The translations under genes and the position numbers were made by a program. Shown here piece by piece: positions 1 through 8,200 of a stretch of DNA of 12,684 bases. Below the pieces are notes generated by a model. It ran no database searches. It was not told the origin of the DNA and was given only the letters and a program-made list of their open reading frames with translations. Numbering within the stretch: the first letter of the stretch is position 1; each line of letters starts with the position of its first letter. The DNA is from an uncultured Victivallaceae bacterium. GTDB lineage: Bacteria > Verrucomicrobiota > Lentisphaeria > Victivallales > Victivallaceae. The stretch is taken from positions 1-12,684 of the forward strand of contig CAKUKT010000044.1 of assembly GCA_934663655.1 (NCBI GenBank), given 5' to 3'.

Positions 1-673
1 GCCCAAGAAACTCACCGCCTACTCCGGTATCGATGCGCTGGTGCACGCGCTCGAAGCGCGGGTTTCGATCCTCGCTACCGAATACACCAAAGGACTGGCC
101 CGCGAACACACCCGGCTGATCTTCAAATATCTGCCGGCCGCCTACGAGAACGGCCTCACCGATGAGAAGGCGCGGGAAAAGGTCCATCACGCCTCCACGA
201 TCGCCGGTATGGCCTTTGCGAATGCCTTCCTCGGCGTCTGCCACTCGATGGCTCACAAGCTCGGCGCGGCGTTCCATGTGCCGCACGGTCTGGCGAACGC
301 GCTGCTGATCACCGAGGTGATCCGGTTCAACGCGACCAGCAAGCCGGCCAAGCAGGGAACCTTCTCGCAGTACAAGTATCCGGAAGCGGTGGAGCGCTAC
401 GCGAGCCTCTCCGACTTCCTGAAGCTCGGCGGCCGCGAAGGAGACAACATGGACAAGGTCGAGAAGCTGATCGCCGCGGTCGAGGCGCTCAAGGATCGCC
501 TCGGCATTCCCAAGACGATTCGGGATGCCGGTGTGCCGGAGAAGGAGTTCCTCGCTCAGGTCGACAAACTCTCCGAAATGGCTTTCGACGATCAGTGCAC
601 CGGCGCGAATCCGCGCTATCCCCTGATCACCGAGATCAAGGATATGTACATGCGCGCCTACTACGGCAAATAA
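1..673 (+). CDS. adhE: Bifunctional aldehyde-alcohol dehydrogenase AdhE, C-terminal part (5' end outside window)
   Basis: This is the last 223 codons of an AdhE-type enzyme; the reading frame is already open at base 2. AdhE reduces acetyl-CoA to acetaldehyde and then ethanol with NADH in the cytoplasm during fermentation; only the iron-dependent alcohol dehydrogenase half is seen. The Fe-binding residues are visible: the Asp and His of GIDALVHALEA (residues 11 and 15 of the fragment), then the first His of VCHSMAHKLG and the His of VPHGLANA, matching D653, H657, H723 and H737 of E. coli AdhE as I recall them. The C-terminal FDDQCTGANPRYPLI block is diagnostic of AdhE as opposed to stand-alone Fe-ADHs. 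The protein stops soon after the YYGK end, without the long charged tail of the E. coli protein. The N-terminal aldehyde dehydrogenase half is presumed to lie to the left. Three hairpins follow the stop codon. Confidence 0.93.
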   Translation, partial: PKKLTAYSGIDALVHALEARVSILATEYTKGLAREHTRLIFKYLPAAYENGLTDEKAREKVHHASTIAGMAFANAFLGVCHSMAHKLGAAFHVPHGLANALLITEVIRFNATSKPAKQGTFSQYKYPEAVERYASLSDFLKLGGREGDNMDKVEKLIAAVEALKDRLGIPKTIRDAGVPEKEFLAQVDKLSEMAFDDQCTGANPRYPLITEIKDMYMRAYYGK

Positions 674-685
674 TCGCACGGGCGG

Positions 686-709
686 CGCGGTTCCGGAAAC
701 GGAGCCGCG
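686..709 (+). repeat. GC-rich hairpin downstream of adhE
   Basis: A 9-bp stem (686-694 with 701-709, one G-U pair) closes a 6-nt loop, 12 nt after the adhE stop. No T-run follows, so it is not an intrinsic terminator by itself. It may protect the 3' end of the mRNA or be part of a composite terminator with the next two hairpins. Confidence 0.6.
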
Positions 710-733
710 ATACCCGGGGATTACTGCCCCCTC

Positions 734-761
734 CGGTGTTTCGAAGCAATTCGGAACACCG
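734..761 (+). repeat. 12-bp hairpin with GCAA tetraloop downstream of adhE
   Basis: Arms 734-745 and 750-761 pair over 12 bp with one G-U wobble, around the loop GCAA, a stable GNRA tetraloop. No T-run follows. It sits only 7 nt before the terminator stem that begins at 769. Confidence 0.65.
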
Positions 762-768
762 ATTCCCC

Positions 769-814
769 AACCGCGTTTCCGGCGTTCGGCGCCGGAGCGC
801 GGTTGATTTTTTTT
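769..814 (+). terminator. Intrinsic terminator of adhE
   Basis: Arms 769-775/798-804 and 778-784/790-796 give two 7-bp stem segments separated by a small internal loop, with a 5-nt loop (TTCGG). A run of eight T residues follows at 807-814. This is a textbook Rho-independent terminator on the plus strand and ends the adhE transcript. Confidence 0.88.
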
Positions 815-831
815 GCCGGATGAGTTATATT
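803..831 (+). promoter_or_regulatory. Sigma-70-like promoter of the aldo/keto reductase gene
   Basis: TTGATT (803-808) and TATATT (826-831) are separated by 17 bp, four and five matches to the consensus hexamers. The -35 lies inside the terminator tail of adhE, so the two units are tightly packed. Transcription would start near 838, leaving a leader of about 95 nt. Confidence 0.55.
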
Positions 832-862
832 CAGCCGAAGCTAAAGGAGAGTGCGGCTGAAT
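829..862. repeat. Inverted repeat ATTCAGCCG-N16-CGGCTGAAT over the -10/+1 region
   Basis: Two 9-bp arms (829-837 and 854-862) are perfect inverted copies separated by 16 bp. The left arm overlaps the proposed -10 box and the right arm lies in the early leader. It could be an operator for a dimeric repressor, or a 5'-UTR hairpin once transcribed. Its loop contains AAAGGAG, but there is no credible start codon at the right distance. Confidence 0.5.
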
Positions 863-932
863 TTTCCTTCGGCGGGGAGCCGGGCGCGCCTCCGGCTTCC
901 AGGTAGAGAGCACCCTTCGCACCCACTGGAGT

Positions 933-1874
933 ATGAACGAAATGAAAAGTCTGAAGATCATCGATGCCGATATCTCCGTCCCCGCAGTCGGGGCCGGCTG
1001 TATGCGCATCTGCAATCTGCCCGACGACCGCGCGGTCGCGTGCTGGGTCGACGGGTTGATGGAACAGGGAGTGAATTTTTTCGATCACGCGGATATCTAC
1101 GGCCGAAAAAGCCCGCGCGGATATTGCGAGAAAATTTTCGGTGATTACCTCGCCGCTCATCCCGGCAGTCGCGACCGGATGATTATTCAGACCAAGTGCG
1201 GTATCCGGGAGGGGTTCTACGATTTTTCGCGCGAACACATTCTGCAGTCGGTGGAGGAAAGCCTGAAGCGGCTGCGCACTGACTGGATCGATATTCTGCT
1301 GCTCCATCGTCCTGATGCGCTGGTGGAACCGGAGGAGGTTGCCGCCGCGTTTGAGCAGCTGTACCGCGGCGGCAAGGTTCGCGCCTTCGGCGTCAGCAAC
1401 CACAGCGCCGCCCAGCTTGAACTCCTGCGGAGTCGGCTTACGGTTCCGCTGGTGATCAATCAGCTGCAGTTCGGGCCGGCGCACACCTTGATCATCGACA
1501 GCGGGCTGAACGTGAACAACCGTACTTCGGCGGGGACGCTCTACGCCGACGGAATACTCGAATATTGTCGGCTGCACAATCTATTGATTCAGGCGTGGTC
1601 ACCGCTGGCCTTCGGACTTTTCGAAGGTATCTTCCCTGCCGACAACCGCTATCGGGAACTCAACGAAACTCTCGCCCGGATCGGCGCCCGCCACCGGCTG
1701 GCTCCCCTCGGGTGTACCGTCGCCTGGATTTCCCGTCATCCCGCCGGGATCCAGACCCTGCTCGGCTCCACCCGGACGGAACGGTTCGCCGAAGCCGTCG
1801 CCGGAACCGAGGTCCGGCTGAGCCGCGAGGAGTGGTACGAAATCTACCGCGCCGCCGGAAACCGTCTCCCGTAA
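933..1874 (+). CDS. Aldo/keto reductase, YdhF-like
   Basis: This is a 313-aa cytoplasmic NAD(P)H-dependent oxidoreductase of the aldo/keto reductase superfamily, reducing an unidentified carbonyl substrate. The tetrad is complete: D51 and Y56 in FFDHADIYG, K88 in IIQTKCG and H125 in ILLLHRPD. Later core motifs are GKVRAFGVSNHS (about 147-158), the INQLQF strand (about 175) and the cofactor-binding end LLGSTRTERFAEA. The segment NVNNRTSAGTLYADGILEYCR before AWSPL resembles E. coli YdhF, as I recall that family. The start is uncertain: at ATG 933 the GGAG (928-931) is only 1 nt away, while ATG 942, three codons on, has a 10-nt spacing. The gene has its own promoter and converges on the araC-type gene with only 24 bp between stops. 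The physiological substrate cannot be told from the sequence. Confidence 0.9.
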   Translation: MNEMKSLKIIDADISVPAVGAGCMRICNLPDDRAVACWVDGLMEQGVNFFDHADIYGRKSPRGYCEKIFGDYLAAHPGSRDRMIIQTKCGIREGFYDFSREHILQSVEESLKRLRTDWIDILLLHRPDALVEPEEVAAAFEQLYRGGKVRAFGVSNHSAAQLELLRSRLTVPLVINQLQFGPAHTLIIDSGLNVNNRTSAGTLYADGILEYCRLHNLLIQAWSPLAFGLFEGIFPADNRYRELNETLARIGARHRLAPLGCTVAWISRHPAGIQTLLGSTRTERFAEAVAGTEVRLSREEWYEIYRAAGNRLP

Positions 1875-1898
1875 ACGCAATATTCAATCCGGGTGGTG

Positions 1899-2711
1899 TC
1901 AATCCGGTAAATTGGATGATTGCGGTTCCAGCCGGTTGCCGAGCAGCAGTTTCCGGTAGGCGGCCGGGGGGTGTCCGTAGCGGCGTTTGAAGCAGCGCGA
2001 GAAGTGAAAACGATCGCGGATGCCGATTTCCGAACAGATCTCATCGATGCTGATATCCCCGGACGAAAGCAGCTGTTCGGCCCGTTCATAACGCATATTG
2101 GTCAGATAGCGGTAGGGGGTGCAGCCGGTCGCTTCCCGGAAACGGCGGCTGAATTCTCCGGCTGGGATTCTGGCGATGCGGGCGAGTTCGGACATTTCGT
2201 GCGGGAGCGCCAGGTTGTTCCGCAGATAGGCGCAGACCCGCGCCACCGGATAATTCAGCGGACGCATCGTCAGCGCTGCCGCCGGCAGCCGGGTGAGTGC
2301 CGCGCCGCAGAGGGCAAAGGCGGTGATCGCGTTGAATTCGCGCGGTTCGCCGGAGGTGATGCCGGCGATCAGCCGGTCGGAGAGTAGGCGCAGTTCTTCG
2401 TCCAGGGCAATGCAGTTGAGCGGTTCCGCACAATCGTAACGGGGCAATTCAAAGTGAATGTACAACTGCCGCGCCTCGGGATTGTCGCAATAGGTGCGCA
2501 GATTGCAGTTCGGCGGCAGAATGTATATCGCGTCCGGAGTGATCTCATGCTTCCTGCGGTTGTAAACCACCCCCGCCCCCGGTGCGTCGTTCCGGTAGAG
2601 CCGGTAGAAGTTGCCGGTGAGAAGCTGACGGTTCCATTGGCCGCCGAGTTTCGTCATGCTCACACATTCCAGTGCGAAATCGAGGCTTCGATAATTATCG
2701 GGATTATTCAT
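1899..2711 (-). CDS. AraC-family transcriptional regulator
   Basis: This is a 270-aa DNA-binding regulator. The N-terminal half (about 1-150) is a cupin-like effector domain with the motif ITPDAIYILPPNC (57-69) and HFELPR, typical of sugar-sensing AraC proteins. The C-terminal 100 residues hold two helix-turn-helix units, with the hallmark second HTH IDEICSEIGIRDRFHFSRCFKRRYGHPPAAYR at 222-253. I chose ATG 2711 because AAGGGA (plus-strand 2717-2722) lies 5 nt upstream. An in-frame ATG at 2732 would add seven residues but has no ribosome site; it arises from a repeated DNA element with the same ATGAATAAT sequence. It is divergent from the GH29 fucosidase, so local control of that gene by a fucose-related ligand is the likely role (inference). 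The stop-to-stop gap to the convergent reductase is 24 bp with no terminator hairpin seen. Confidence 0.9.
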   Translation of the reverse strand: MNNPDNYRSLDFALECVSMTKLGGQWNRQLLTGNFYRLYRNDAPGAGVVYNRRKHEITPDAIYILPPNCNLRTYCDNPEARQLYIHFELPRYDCAEPLNCIALDEELRLLSDRLIAGITSGEPREFNAITAFALCGAALTRLPAAALTMRPLNYPVARVCAYLRNNLALPHEMSELARIARIPAGEFSRRFREATGCTPYRYLTNMRYERAEQLLSSGDISIDEICSEIGIRDRFHFSRCFKRRYGHPPAAYRKLLLGNRLEPQSSNLPD

Positions 2712-2756
2712 ATATATCCCTTGATTATTCATACAACCGCAGTTGTTTTATTCATA
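2703..2756. promoter_or_regulatory. Three direct copies of (A/T)TTATTCATA: putative AraC-type operator
   Basis: ATTATTCATA occurs at 2703-2712 and 2724-2733, and TTTATTCATA at 2747-2756. The spacings are 21 and 23 bp, about two helical turns, as for direct half-sites of AraC-type activators. The first copy overlaps the start codon of the regulator; the third lies where the -35 box of the fucosidase promoter is expected. Activation of the fucosidase and autoregulation by the neighbouring regulator are inferred from this geometry. Confidence 0.5.
2733..2746. repeat. Inverted repeat ACAAC-CGCA-GTTGT
   Basis: Perfect 5-bp arms flank a 4-bp centre, between the second and third TTATTCATA copies. 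It may be an additional protein-binding site or chance. Confidence 0.35.
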
Positions 2757-2776
2757 ACGACACTCTATTTTAATAT
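2743..2776 (+). promoter_or_regulatory. Weak, probably activator-dependent promoter of the fucosidase gene
   Basis: Two overlapping -10 candidates are present: TATTTT (2766-2771) with TTGTTT (2743-2748) at 17-bp spacing, and TAATAT (2771-2776) with no good -35, where the third TTATTCATA copy would occupy that position. The poor -35 fits dependence on the AraC-type protein. The exact start site cannot be decided by eye. Confidence 0.35.
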
Positions 2777-2827
2777 AGAACGAAAAAGTTCACCCGGCAA
2801 GTGGAAATCAGCAGAAGGAGAAAAAAA

Positions 2828-4105
2828 ATGACTGAATATCCGCATGGTGACACCAGTTGGTTTGTGCGCGACCGGTTCGGCATGTTCATCCATTGGGGGC
2901 TTTATTCGATGCCGGCCCGCCACGAGTGGATTCGCAATTATGAAAAAATTGATGACGCAAGTTATCAGGTCTATTTCGACTGCTTCAATCCGGATCTCTT
3001 CAATCCGCGGGAATGGGCGGTTGCCGCCAGAAAGGCGGGGATGAAGTATTTCGTGATCACCACCAAACATCACGAGGGCTTCTGCATGTGGGACAGCAAG
3101 TTCACCGACTACAAGGTGACCAACACTCCCTGCGGCCGCGACCTGCTGCGCGAAGTGGTCGAGGCGTTCCGGGCTGAAGGGCTGCGGGTCGGTTTCTATT
3201 ATTCGCTGATCGACTGGCATCACCCTGACTTCACGATCGACCGCATCCATCCGTTGCGCGAACATCCCGATCGGGAGGCGCTCAACGTCGGACGGGACAT
3301 GGCGCGTTATCGCCAGTATATGCGTGACCAGGTTACCGAACTGCTCACGGAGTACGGAAAGATCGATATCATCTGGTTCGATTTCTCCTATCCCGGCGTG
3401 GACGGCAAGAACCACGACGACTGGGGGTCGGAAGAGCTGTTGAAGCTGGTGCGCAAACTCCAGCCGGAGATTATCATTGACGACCGTCTCGACCTGCCCG
3501 GAGCCGGCGATGTGATCACTCCCGAACAGCATCTGCCCGACGCCGCACCGCTGCGTGCGGACGGCACTCCGGCGGTCTGGGAGGGATGTCAGACCTTCTC
3601 CGGAAGCTGGGGGTACCACCGCGACGAGATGAGCTGGAAGCCGGTCAAGATGTGCATCGAACTGCTGATCAATCACGTCGCCCGCGGCGGAAATCTGCTG
3701 ATGAATGTCGGACCGACTTCGCGCGGTTATCTCGATTCACGGGCGATGGATCGGCTTGAAGGGTACGCGCGGTGGATGCACTTCAATTCGCGGGCGATCT
3801 ACAACTGCGGCCGGGCGCCGGAGGAGTTCACGCCGCCTGCGAATTGCGCCTATACCTGGAATCCGGAGACCAGACGCCTCTACCTCTGCTGCTTTGCGTG
3901 GCCGTTCAAACATGTTCATCTGCCCAACCTCGGCAAGGGGCGGGTGAAATATGCGCAGCTGCTCGCCGACGGCAGCGAAATCCGCCGGCGCGAGGGAGCG
4001 CTCAGCATGTCAGGCACGACGCCGGAAGGGGCACTGACCCTCGATCTGCCGGTGTTGCTGCCCGAGGGGTGCGAGGTGCCGGTGATCGAACTTATTCTCA
4101 ATTGA
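2828..4105 (+). CDS. Alpha-L-fucosidase, glycoside hydrolase family 29
   Basis: This is a 425-aa enzyme that removes terminal alpha-L-fucose from glycans by a retaining mechanism. GH29 markers in order: FGMFIHWGLYS (17-27), TKHHEGFCMWDS (79-90), the catalytic nucleophile Asp in IIWFDFSYPG (D185), WEGCQTFSGSWGY (251-263), and ARGGNLLMNVGPTSRG (285-300). A short beta-rich C-terminal part follows. There is no signal peptide or lipobox, so it should act in the cytoplasm on imported fuco-oligosaccharides, unlike many secreted members. The start is ATG 2828 because GAAGGAG ends 7 nt upstream; an in-frame GTG at 2801 lacks a ribosome site. The acid/base residue varies in GH29 and I only suggest E252. 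The gene is divergent from an AraC regulator that probably controls it. The exact linkage specificity cannot be read from the sequence. Confidence 0.92.
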   Translation: MTEYPHGDTSWFVRDRFGMFIHWGLYSMPARHEWIRNYEKIDDASYQVYFDCFNPDLFNPREWAVAARKAGMKYFVITTKHHEGFCMWDSKFTDYKVTNTPCGRDLLREVVEAFRAEGLRVGFYYSLIDWHHPDFTIDRIHPLREHPDREALNVGRDMARYRQYMRDQVTELLTEYGKIDIIWFDFSYPGVDGKNHDDWGSEELLKLVRKLQPEIIIDDRLDLPGAGDVITPEQHLPDAAPLRADGTPAVWEGCQTFSGSWGYHRDEMSWKPVKMCIELLINHVARGGNLLMNVGPTSRGYLDSRAMDRLEGYARWMHFNSRAIYNCGRAPEEFTPPANCAYTWNPETRRLYLCCFAWPFKHVHLPNLGKGRVKYAQLLADGSEIRRREGALSMSGTTPEGALTLDLPVLLPEGCEVPVIELILN

Positions 4106-4135
4106 CCGTACTACGTTTTGTCAACTGGGAACAGC

Positions 4136-4179
4136 GGCGGAAATCATCCTGCAATGGTGGCTTCCGTCGTTTTTATTTT
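4136..4179 (+). terminator. Probable terminator of the fucosidase gene
   Basis: A 7-bp stem (4136-4142 with 4162-4168, one G-U pair) encloses a second short 4-bp stem (4145-4148 with 4156-4159). T-rich GTTTTTATTTT follows at 4169-4179. It lies about 30 nt after the fucosidase stop, between the convergent fucosidase and permease genes. Confidence 0.5.
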
Positions 4180-4205
4180 GCTGCGGCAAAAAAGGGGGGG
4201 CGGTT

Positions 4206-5138
4206 TCAAACCAGTGAGAAGAAGGCGAAAAAGAGCGGCATGGTGGCCATTGAAGCGATGGTGGTAATCAACAGCGACTGGCCGGCGAAATCGATGCTGC
4301 CGCCATAGCGCTGGACGATCAGTACCGAGGCGCAACTTGCCGGCATCACCGCCACCGTCATTGCGACCTGGGCGGAGATCAGATCGAGCGGGATCAACTT
4401 GAGCACCGCGATCGTCAACGCGGGGATCACCAGCAGCCGGACCACCGAGGAGTAGACGGCGTCCCAGGGGTGGCTGAGGAGGCTGCGGCGCGAATGATAG
4501 AGCGCAGAACCGGCGAGGATCAGAGAGAGCGGTACGGAAATCCCGCCGATTTCTCCGGAAATCTCTGCAATCGGGGCGGGGAGTTGCCAGGAGAACCAGA
4601 CGCAGGCGAGGGAGATGACGACCGCCGCCATGTTGGTCGAACAGATGTTTTTCAGCGCCTGCTTCAGGCTGCCACCGCCGAGGGTGGCGATGCCGATTGT
4701 CCAGTAGCCGACGGTTGACCCGATGTTGAAGAGCATCAGTCCGGCGACGGCTTTGCCGCCGAAAAGACTGTCGATGACGATCAGCGGCAGAAAGAAGTAG
4801 TTATTGACGGCGGCGAGGTGGAGGAAGGTGGCCACCCGGTCGGGGGAGCGGTCGCGCAATCCGAATTTCAGTCCCAGCCCGACCAGCGCGTTGAAGGCCA
4901 TGATTCCGAAGCCGAGCAGCGGGAGCTGCCAGACGCTGAGCAGGTCCGCGCGGGTGAAGTTGGCGGTGATCGAACTCAGTACCATGAAGGGAAAGAGAAT
5001 ATCGACGGTGAAGCGGCCGAGTTTTTCCGATTCGCTCTCTCCGAAAATTTTCAATTTGCAGGCGAGCGCACCGAGACCGAAGAAGATGAAGGTTTTGGCG
5101 ATTGCCGTAAAGAGTTTGGCGATGAGTTCGTAGTCCAT
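4206..5138 (-). CDS. AEC (auxin efflux carrier) family transporter
   Basis: This is a 310-aa, very hydrophobic inner-membrane protein with about ten predicted membrane segments (for example 11-28, 45-58, 70-92, 104-124, 131-152, 168-184, 198-214, 229-249, 254-274 and 286-308). The length and the C-terminal VAVMPASCASVLIVQRYGG block, with PASC in a re-entrant region, fit the AEC family; the N-terminal K-I-F-G...LGRF-V-ILFPFMVLSSI stretch is also typical. Bacterial members move organic acids such as malate or malonate, or small metabolites, but no substrate can be assigned here. AGGA at plus-strand 5144-5147 lies 5 nt before ATG 5138. It sits downstream of the RND pump but is separated by 129 bp with a terminator-like hairpin, so it is probably a separate transcription unit. 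A run of seven G residues lies at 4194-4200, just beyond the stop codon. Confidence 0.85.
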   Translation of the reverse strand: MDYELIAKLFTAIAKTFIFFGLGALACKLKIFGESESEKLGRFTVDILFPFMVLSSITANFTRADLLSVWQLPLLGFGIMAFNALVGLGLKFGLRDRSPDRVATFLHLAAVNNYFFLPLIVIDSLFGGKAVAGLMLFNIGSTVGYWTIGIATLGGGSLKQALKNICSTNMAAVVISLACVWFSWQLPAPIAEISGEIGGISVPLSLILAGSALYHSRRSLLSHPWDAVYSSVVRLLVIPALTIAVLKLIPLDLISAQVAMTVAVMPASCASVLIVQRYGGSIDFAGQSLLITTIASMATMPLFFAFFSLV

Positions 5139-5180
5139 AGTTGTCCTGCAATCACTTCCAGGTATGCGATTGCCGGAAAA

Positions 5181-5226
5181 TATAAACCGCTTTCCGGTGA
5201 TTTTCCACCGTAAAAGCGGCTTTTTT
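5181..5226 (-). terminator. Terminator of the adaptor/RND operon (bidirectional shape)
   Basis: Stem segments 5187-5193/5213-5219 (7 bp) and 5195-5199/5206-5210 (5 bp) enclose a 6-nt loop. Read on the minus strand, T-rich TTTATATTTT follows; on the plus strand six T residues follow at 5221-5226. Only the minus direction has an upstream gene (the RND pump, ending at 5268). Confidence 0.65.
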
Positions 5227-5267
5227 CATATTTTTCGGCTCCGGAACGGAGCGGCACGGGTCTCCCG

Positions 5268-8200
5268 TCAGGTGGAGGCGGTTTTTCTGCGCCGGTTGAA
5301 AAGTTTCCGCCACAGCCGGCGCAGCCGGTGGCGGCGCGGGCGGGCGGTGTCGTGGACGAAGATGAAATAGAGTGCCGGGATCACGTACAGCGTCAGCAGC
5401 GAGGCGATTGAAAGTCCCCCGACCACGCCCATGCCGCAGCTGGCGCGCAGTTCCGAACCGAGTCCGGTTCCGAGTGCCATCGGGAGCATGCCGGCGACCG
5501 AGGCGATGCTCGTCATCACGATCGGACGGAACTTCGATTCGGTGGCCTGCAACATCGCCTGATGGGTGGTCACGCCGGATTTGACCAGGGAGGCGCACTC
5601 ATCCATGATGAGGATGGCGTTGTTGACCACGATTCCGATCATCATCACGCCGCCGAGCAGACCCATCATCGACATCGACATATTGGTCGCCCACAGCGTC
5701 GCGTACATGCCGAGGAAGCCGAGCGGCACCGTGAACATGATCAGGAACGGCCGTGTCCACGACTCCATGATCGCGGCCATCAGCAGATAGGTGAGCAGCG
5801 CGGCGAGGAGGATCACCTGAATGAACTCCTGAGCAGCTTCATTCATGAGTTCGACGTTGCCGCTCATCCGGACTCCGTAGCCGGGCGGCAGGGCATCCCG
5901 GGCGATTTTGTCGATCGCATTTGATACGGTTCCGAGCGCCATTCCGGGAGCGGTGTTCGCGTAAAGCCACATGGTGCGCACCTTGTCGTAGCGGTTGATC
6001 ACCACGGGGCGGGTATCCTCGGTAATTTCGGCGAGGACTTCAGTGCCGAGCGGATTGTTGTCCTTGATTGCCGGGGCGGCCTGAAGGAGTTGTTCCTCGC
6101 CGTACTCTTTTTCGTTTTTCACCCGGATGTCGAAGGTGCGCGCGCCGCTGCGGAAATCTCCGACTTCGATACCGTCGAGCGATCCGAGCAGGTATTCGTA
6201 GAGTTCGTTGGCGGAGATGCCGAGGTTCTGGAGGACGGTACGGCGGGGGGTGATGTTGATGTTGGGTTTGCGTTCGCGGCGGCTGGAATCGAGGTCGCGG
6301 GTGATGCCGAGCGTGGGAAGTTTCTCCATGACGACCATTTCGGCGTTTTCGAGTACTTCGAGATCGGTGCCGTTCATCACGCAACGGATTTCGGCGCCGC
6401 TGCCGCCGAAGGTCGAGGGGATGGACAGGGTCAGTCGGCAGTTGTCGAGATACGAAAATTCCTCGCGCAACTGCGCCTGCAGATCGTAAATCGACTCTTC
6501 GCGTTCAAATTTGTCAGTAGTGCGCAGGGTGATCTGACCGATATAGACCGCCGAACTCACCTGACCGCTGCCGCCGTCCGAATCGCCGACGGAGATCGAC
6601 ATGCCGCGGATGAAGTCATACTTCTTGAGGTGGTCGGCCGCTTCCAGAATCAGCCGGTTGGTGGTTTCGAGGTTGTAATTGGTCGGAAATTCAAATTTGA
6701 TCCGGATTTCCCCCTGGTCGCAGAAGGGCAGAAACGACAATCCGACCTTGGGGACGATGAAAAAAATCGTCGCCAGCGACATGGCCAGCACAACCGCAAT
6801 CAGAGTGAAGGGATGGCGGGCGGTCCATTCGATGCTCCGGTTAAACTTCCGGCAGAGCCAGTCGTATCCGATATCCCAGGGAATGAAACACTTCTGAAGC
6901 AGGGAGAGTTTCTGCTGTTCCGCGGCGCGTCGTTTCTTGCGTTTGAGCATCACACAGGCGAGGATCGGGGTCAGGGTGAAGCTGATGAAGAGAGAGACGA
7001 GGGTGGCGCCGACCATCACCCCGGCGAAGGGAACCATCATGGTTCCGATCCGGGAACTCATCATCATGACCGGAACGAATACGACCACATTGGTGAGGGC
7101 GCTGGCGGAGACGGCGGCGATAACCTCACCGGTACCGCGTTCGGCGGCGGTTTTGATGGGTTCACCGCGATCGATGTGTTTGAAGATGTTTTCGATAACG
7201 ACGATGGAGTTGGTCACCAGCACTCCGACCGAACACCCCAGCGAAAGCAGGGTCATGATGTTGAATGAGTAATTCAGCCACGCCATGACGGCGAAGGTCA
7301 CGATCACCGAAATCGGCATGGAGACCATCACGATGAAGGTGGATTTGGGCTCATGCAGGAAAAGAAAGAGCAGTACGGCGGTGAGGATGATTCCGGAGAT
7401 GATGCTGCTCCAGGCGTCGTCGACCGAGGCCTGAATGAAGGCGCCGGAATCGGTGAACCAGAAGAGTTCCATCCCGGTCGGCAATTCGCCGTTGGCGACC
7501 ATTTCGTCGAAACGCTGGCGGATTCCCCGGATGACTTCAATTGCGTTGGCTTCGCCTTTCTTGACGATGCGGAAGCGGGCGGCGGGCTGGCCGTTGACGT
7601 AGGCTTTGCTGCGGACTTCACGGCTCATGAGTTTTACATCGGCGACGTCGCGCAGGTAGACGCGTTTGTCCTTGAATTTGCCGATCTCCAGCAATTTGAT
7701 CTCTTCGAAATCCTTGAAATCGCCGTTGAAAGTGATGTTCTTCTCGCCTTTGTCGAACTGGATGCGCCCCAGGGGTTCGCGGATATTGTTCTCCTCGAGT
7801 TTGGAAACGATATCGTTGATCGAGAGGTTCATGGCGGTTAGTTTTTCGCGGTTTAAAAGCACGTGCACCTGCATCTCATTCGCCCCGTAGACACGGACCT
7901 CTCCGACACCCGGTACGGAGGAGAAGCGGTCGGCAATCACGTCGTCGGCGTAATCGTACAGATCGTCCTGAGTGCGATCCCCGACGAGAAACACCTGGGC
8001 CACTGTGGTCGCATTGGTGTCGATTTTGCGGATGGTCGGTTCATTCGCGCCGTCGGGGAAATCTTCCCGGATGCGGTTGAGTGCCTCGCGGATGTCGGTG
8101 GCGGCGATATCCACGTCGGTACCCATGTTGAATTCGAGCTGGACGCGCGCCTCATCCTCCATCGACATGCTGGTGATGTGTTTGATGCCGTCGAGAGAGG

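Noticed and set aside
851..1144. Possible leader peptide or small gene starting at GTG 851 behind AAAGGAG
   Set aside because: The SD-like sequence is too close to the GTG, and the frame runs out of phase through the conserved start of the aldo/keto reductase.
2712..2732. Upstream ATG at 2732 as the start of the AraC-type regulator
   Set aside because: It has no ribosome binding site. ATG 2711 has AAGGGA at a 5-nt spacing, and the upstream ATG is explained by the repeated TTATTCATA element.
6090..7268. 392-codon open frame antisense to the RND gene
   Set aside because: It lies wholly within a well-supported RND pump and its translation is low-complexity Gly/Asp/His without motifs.
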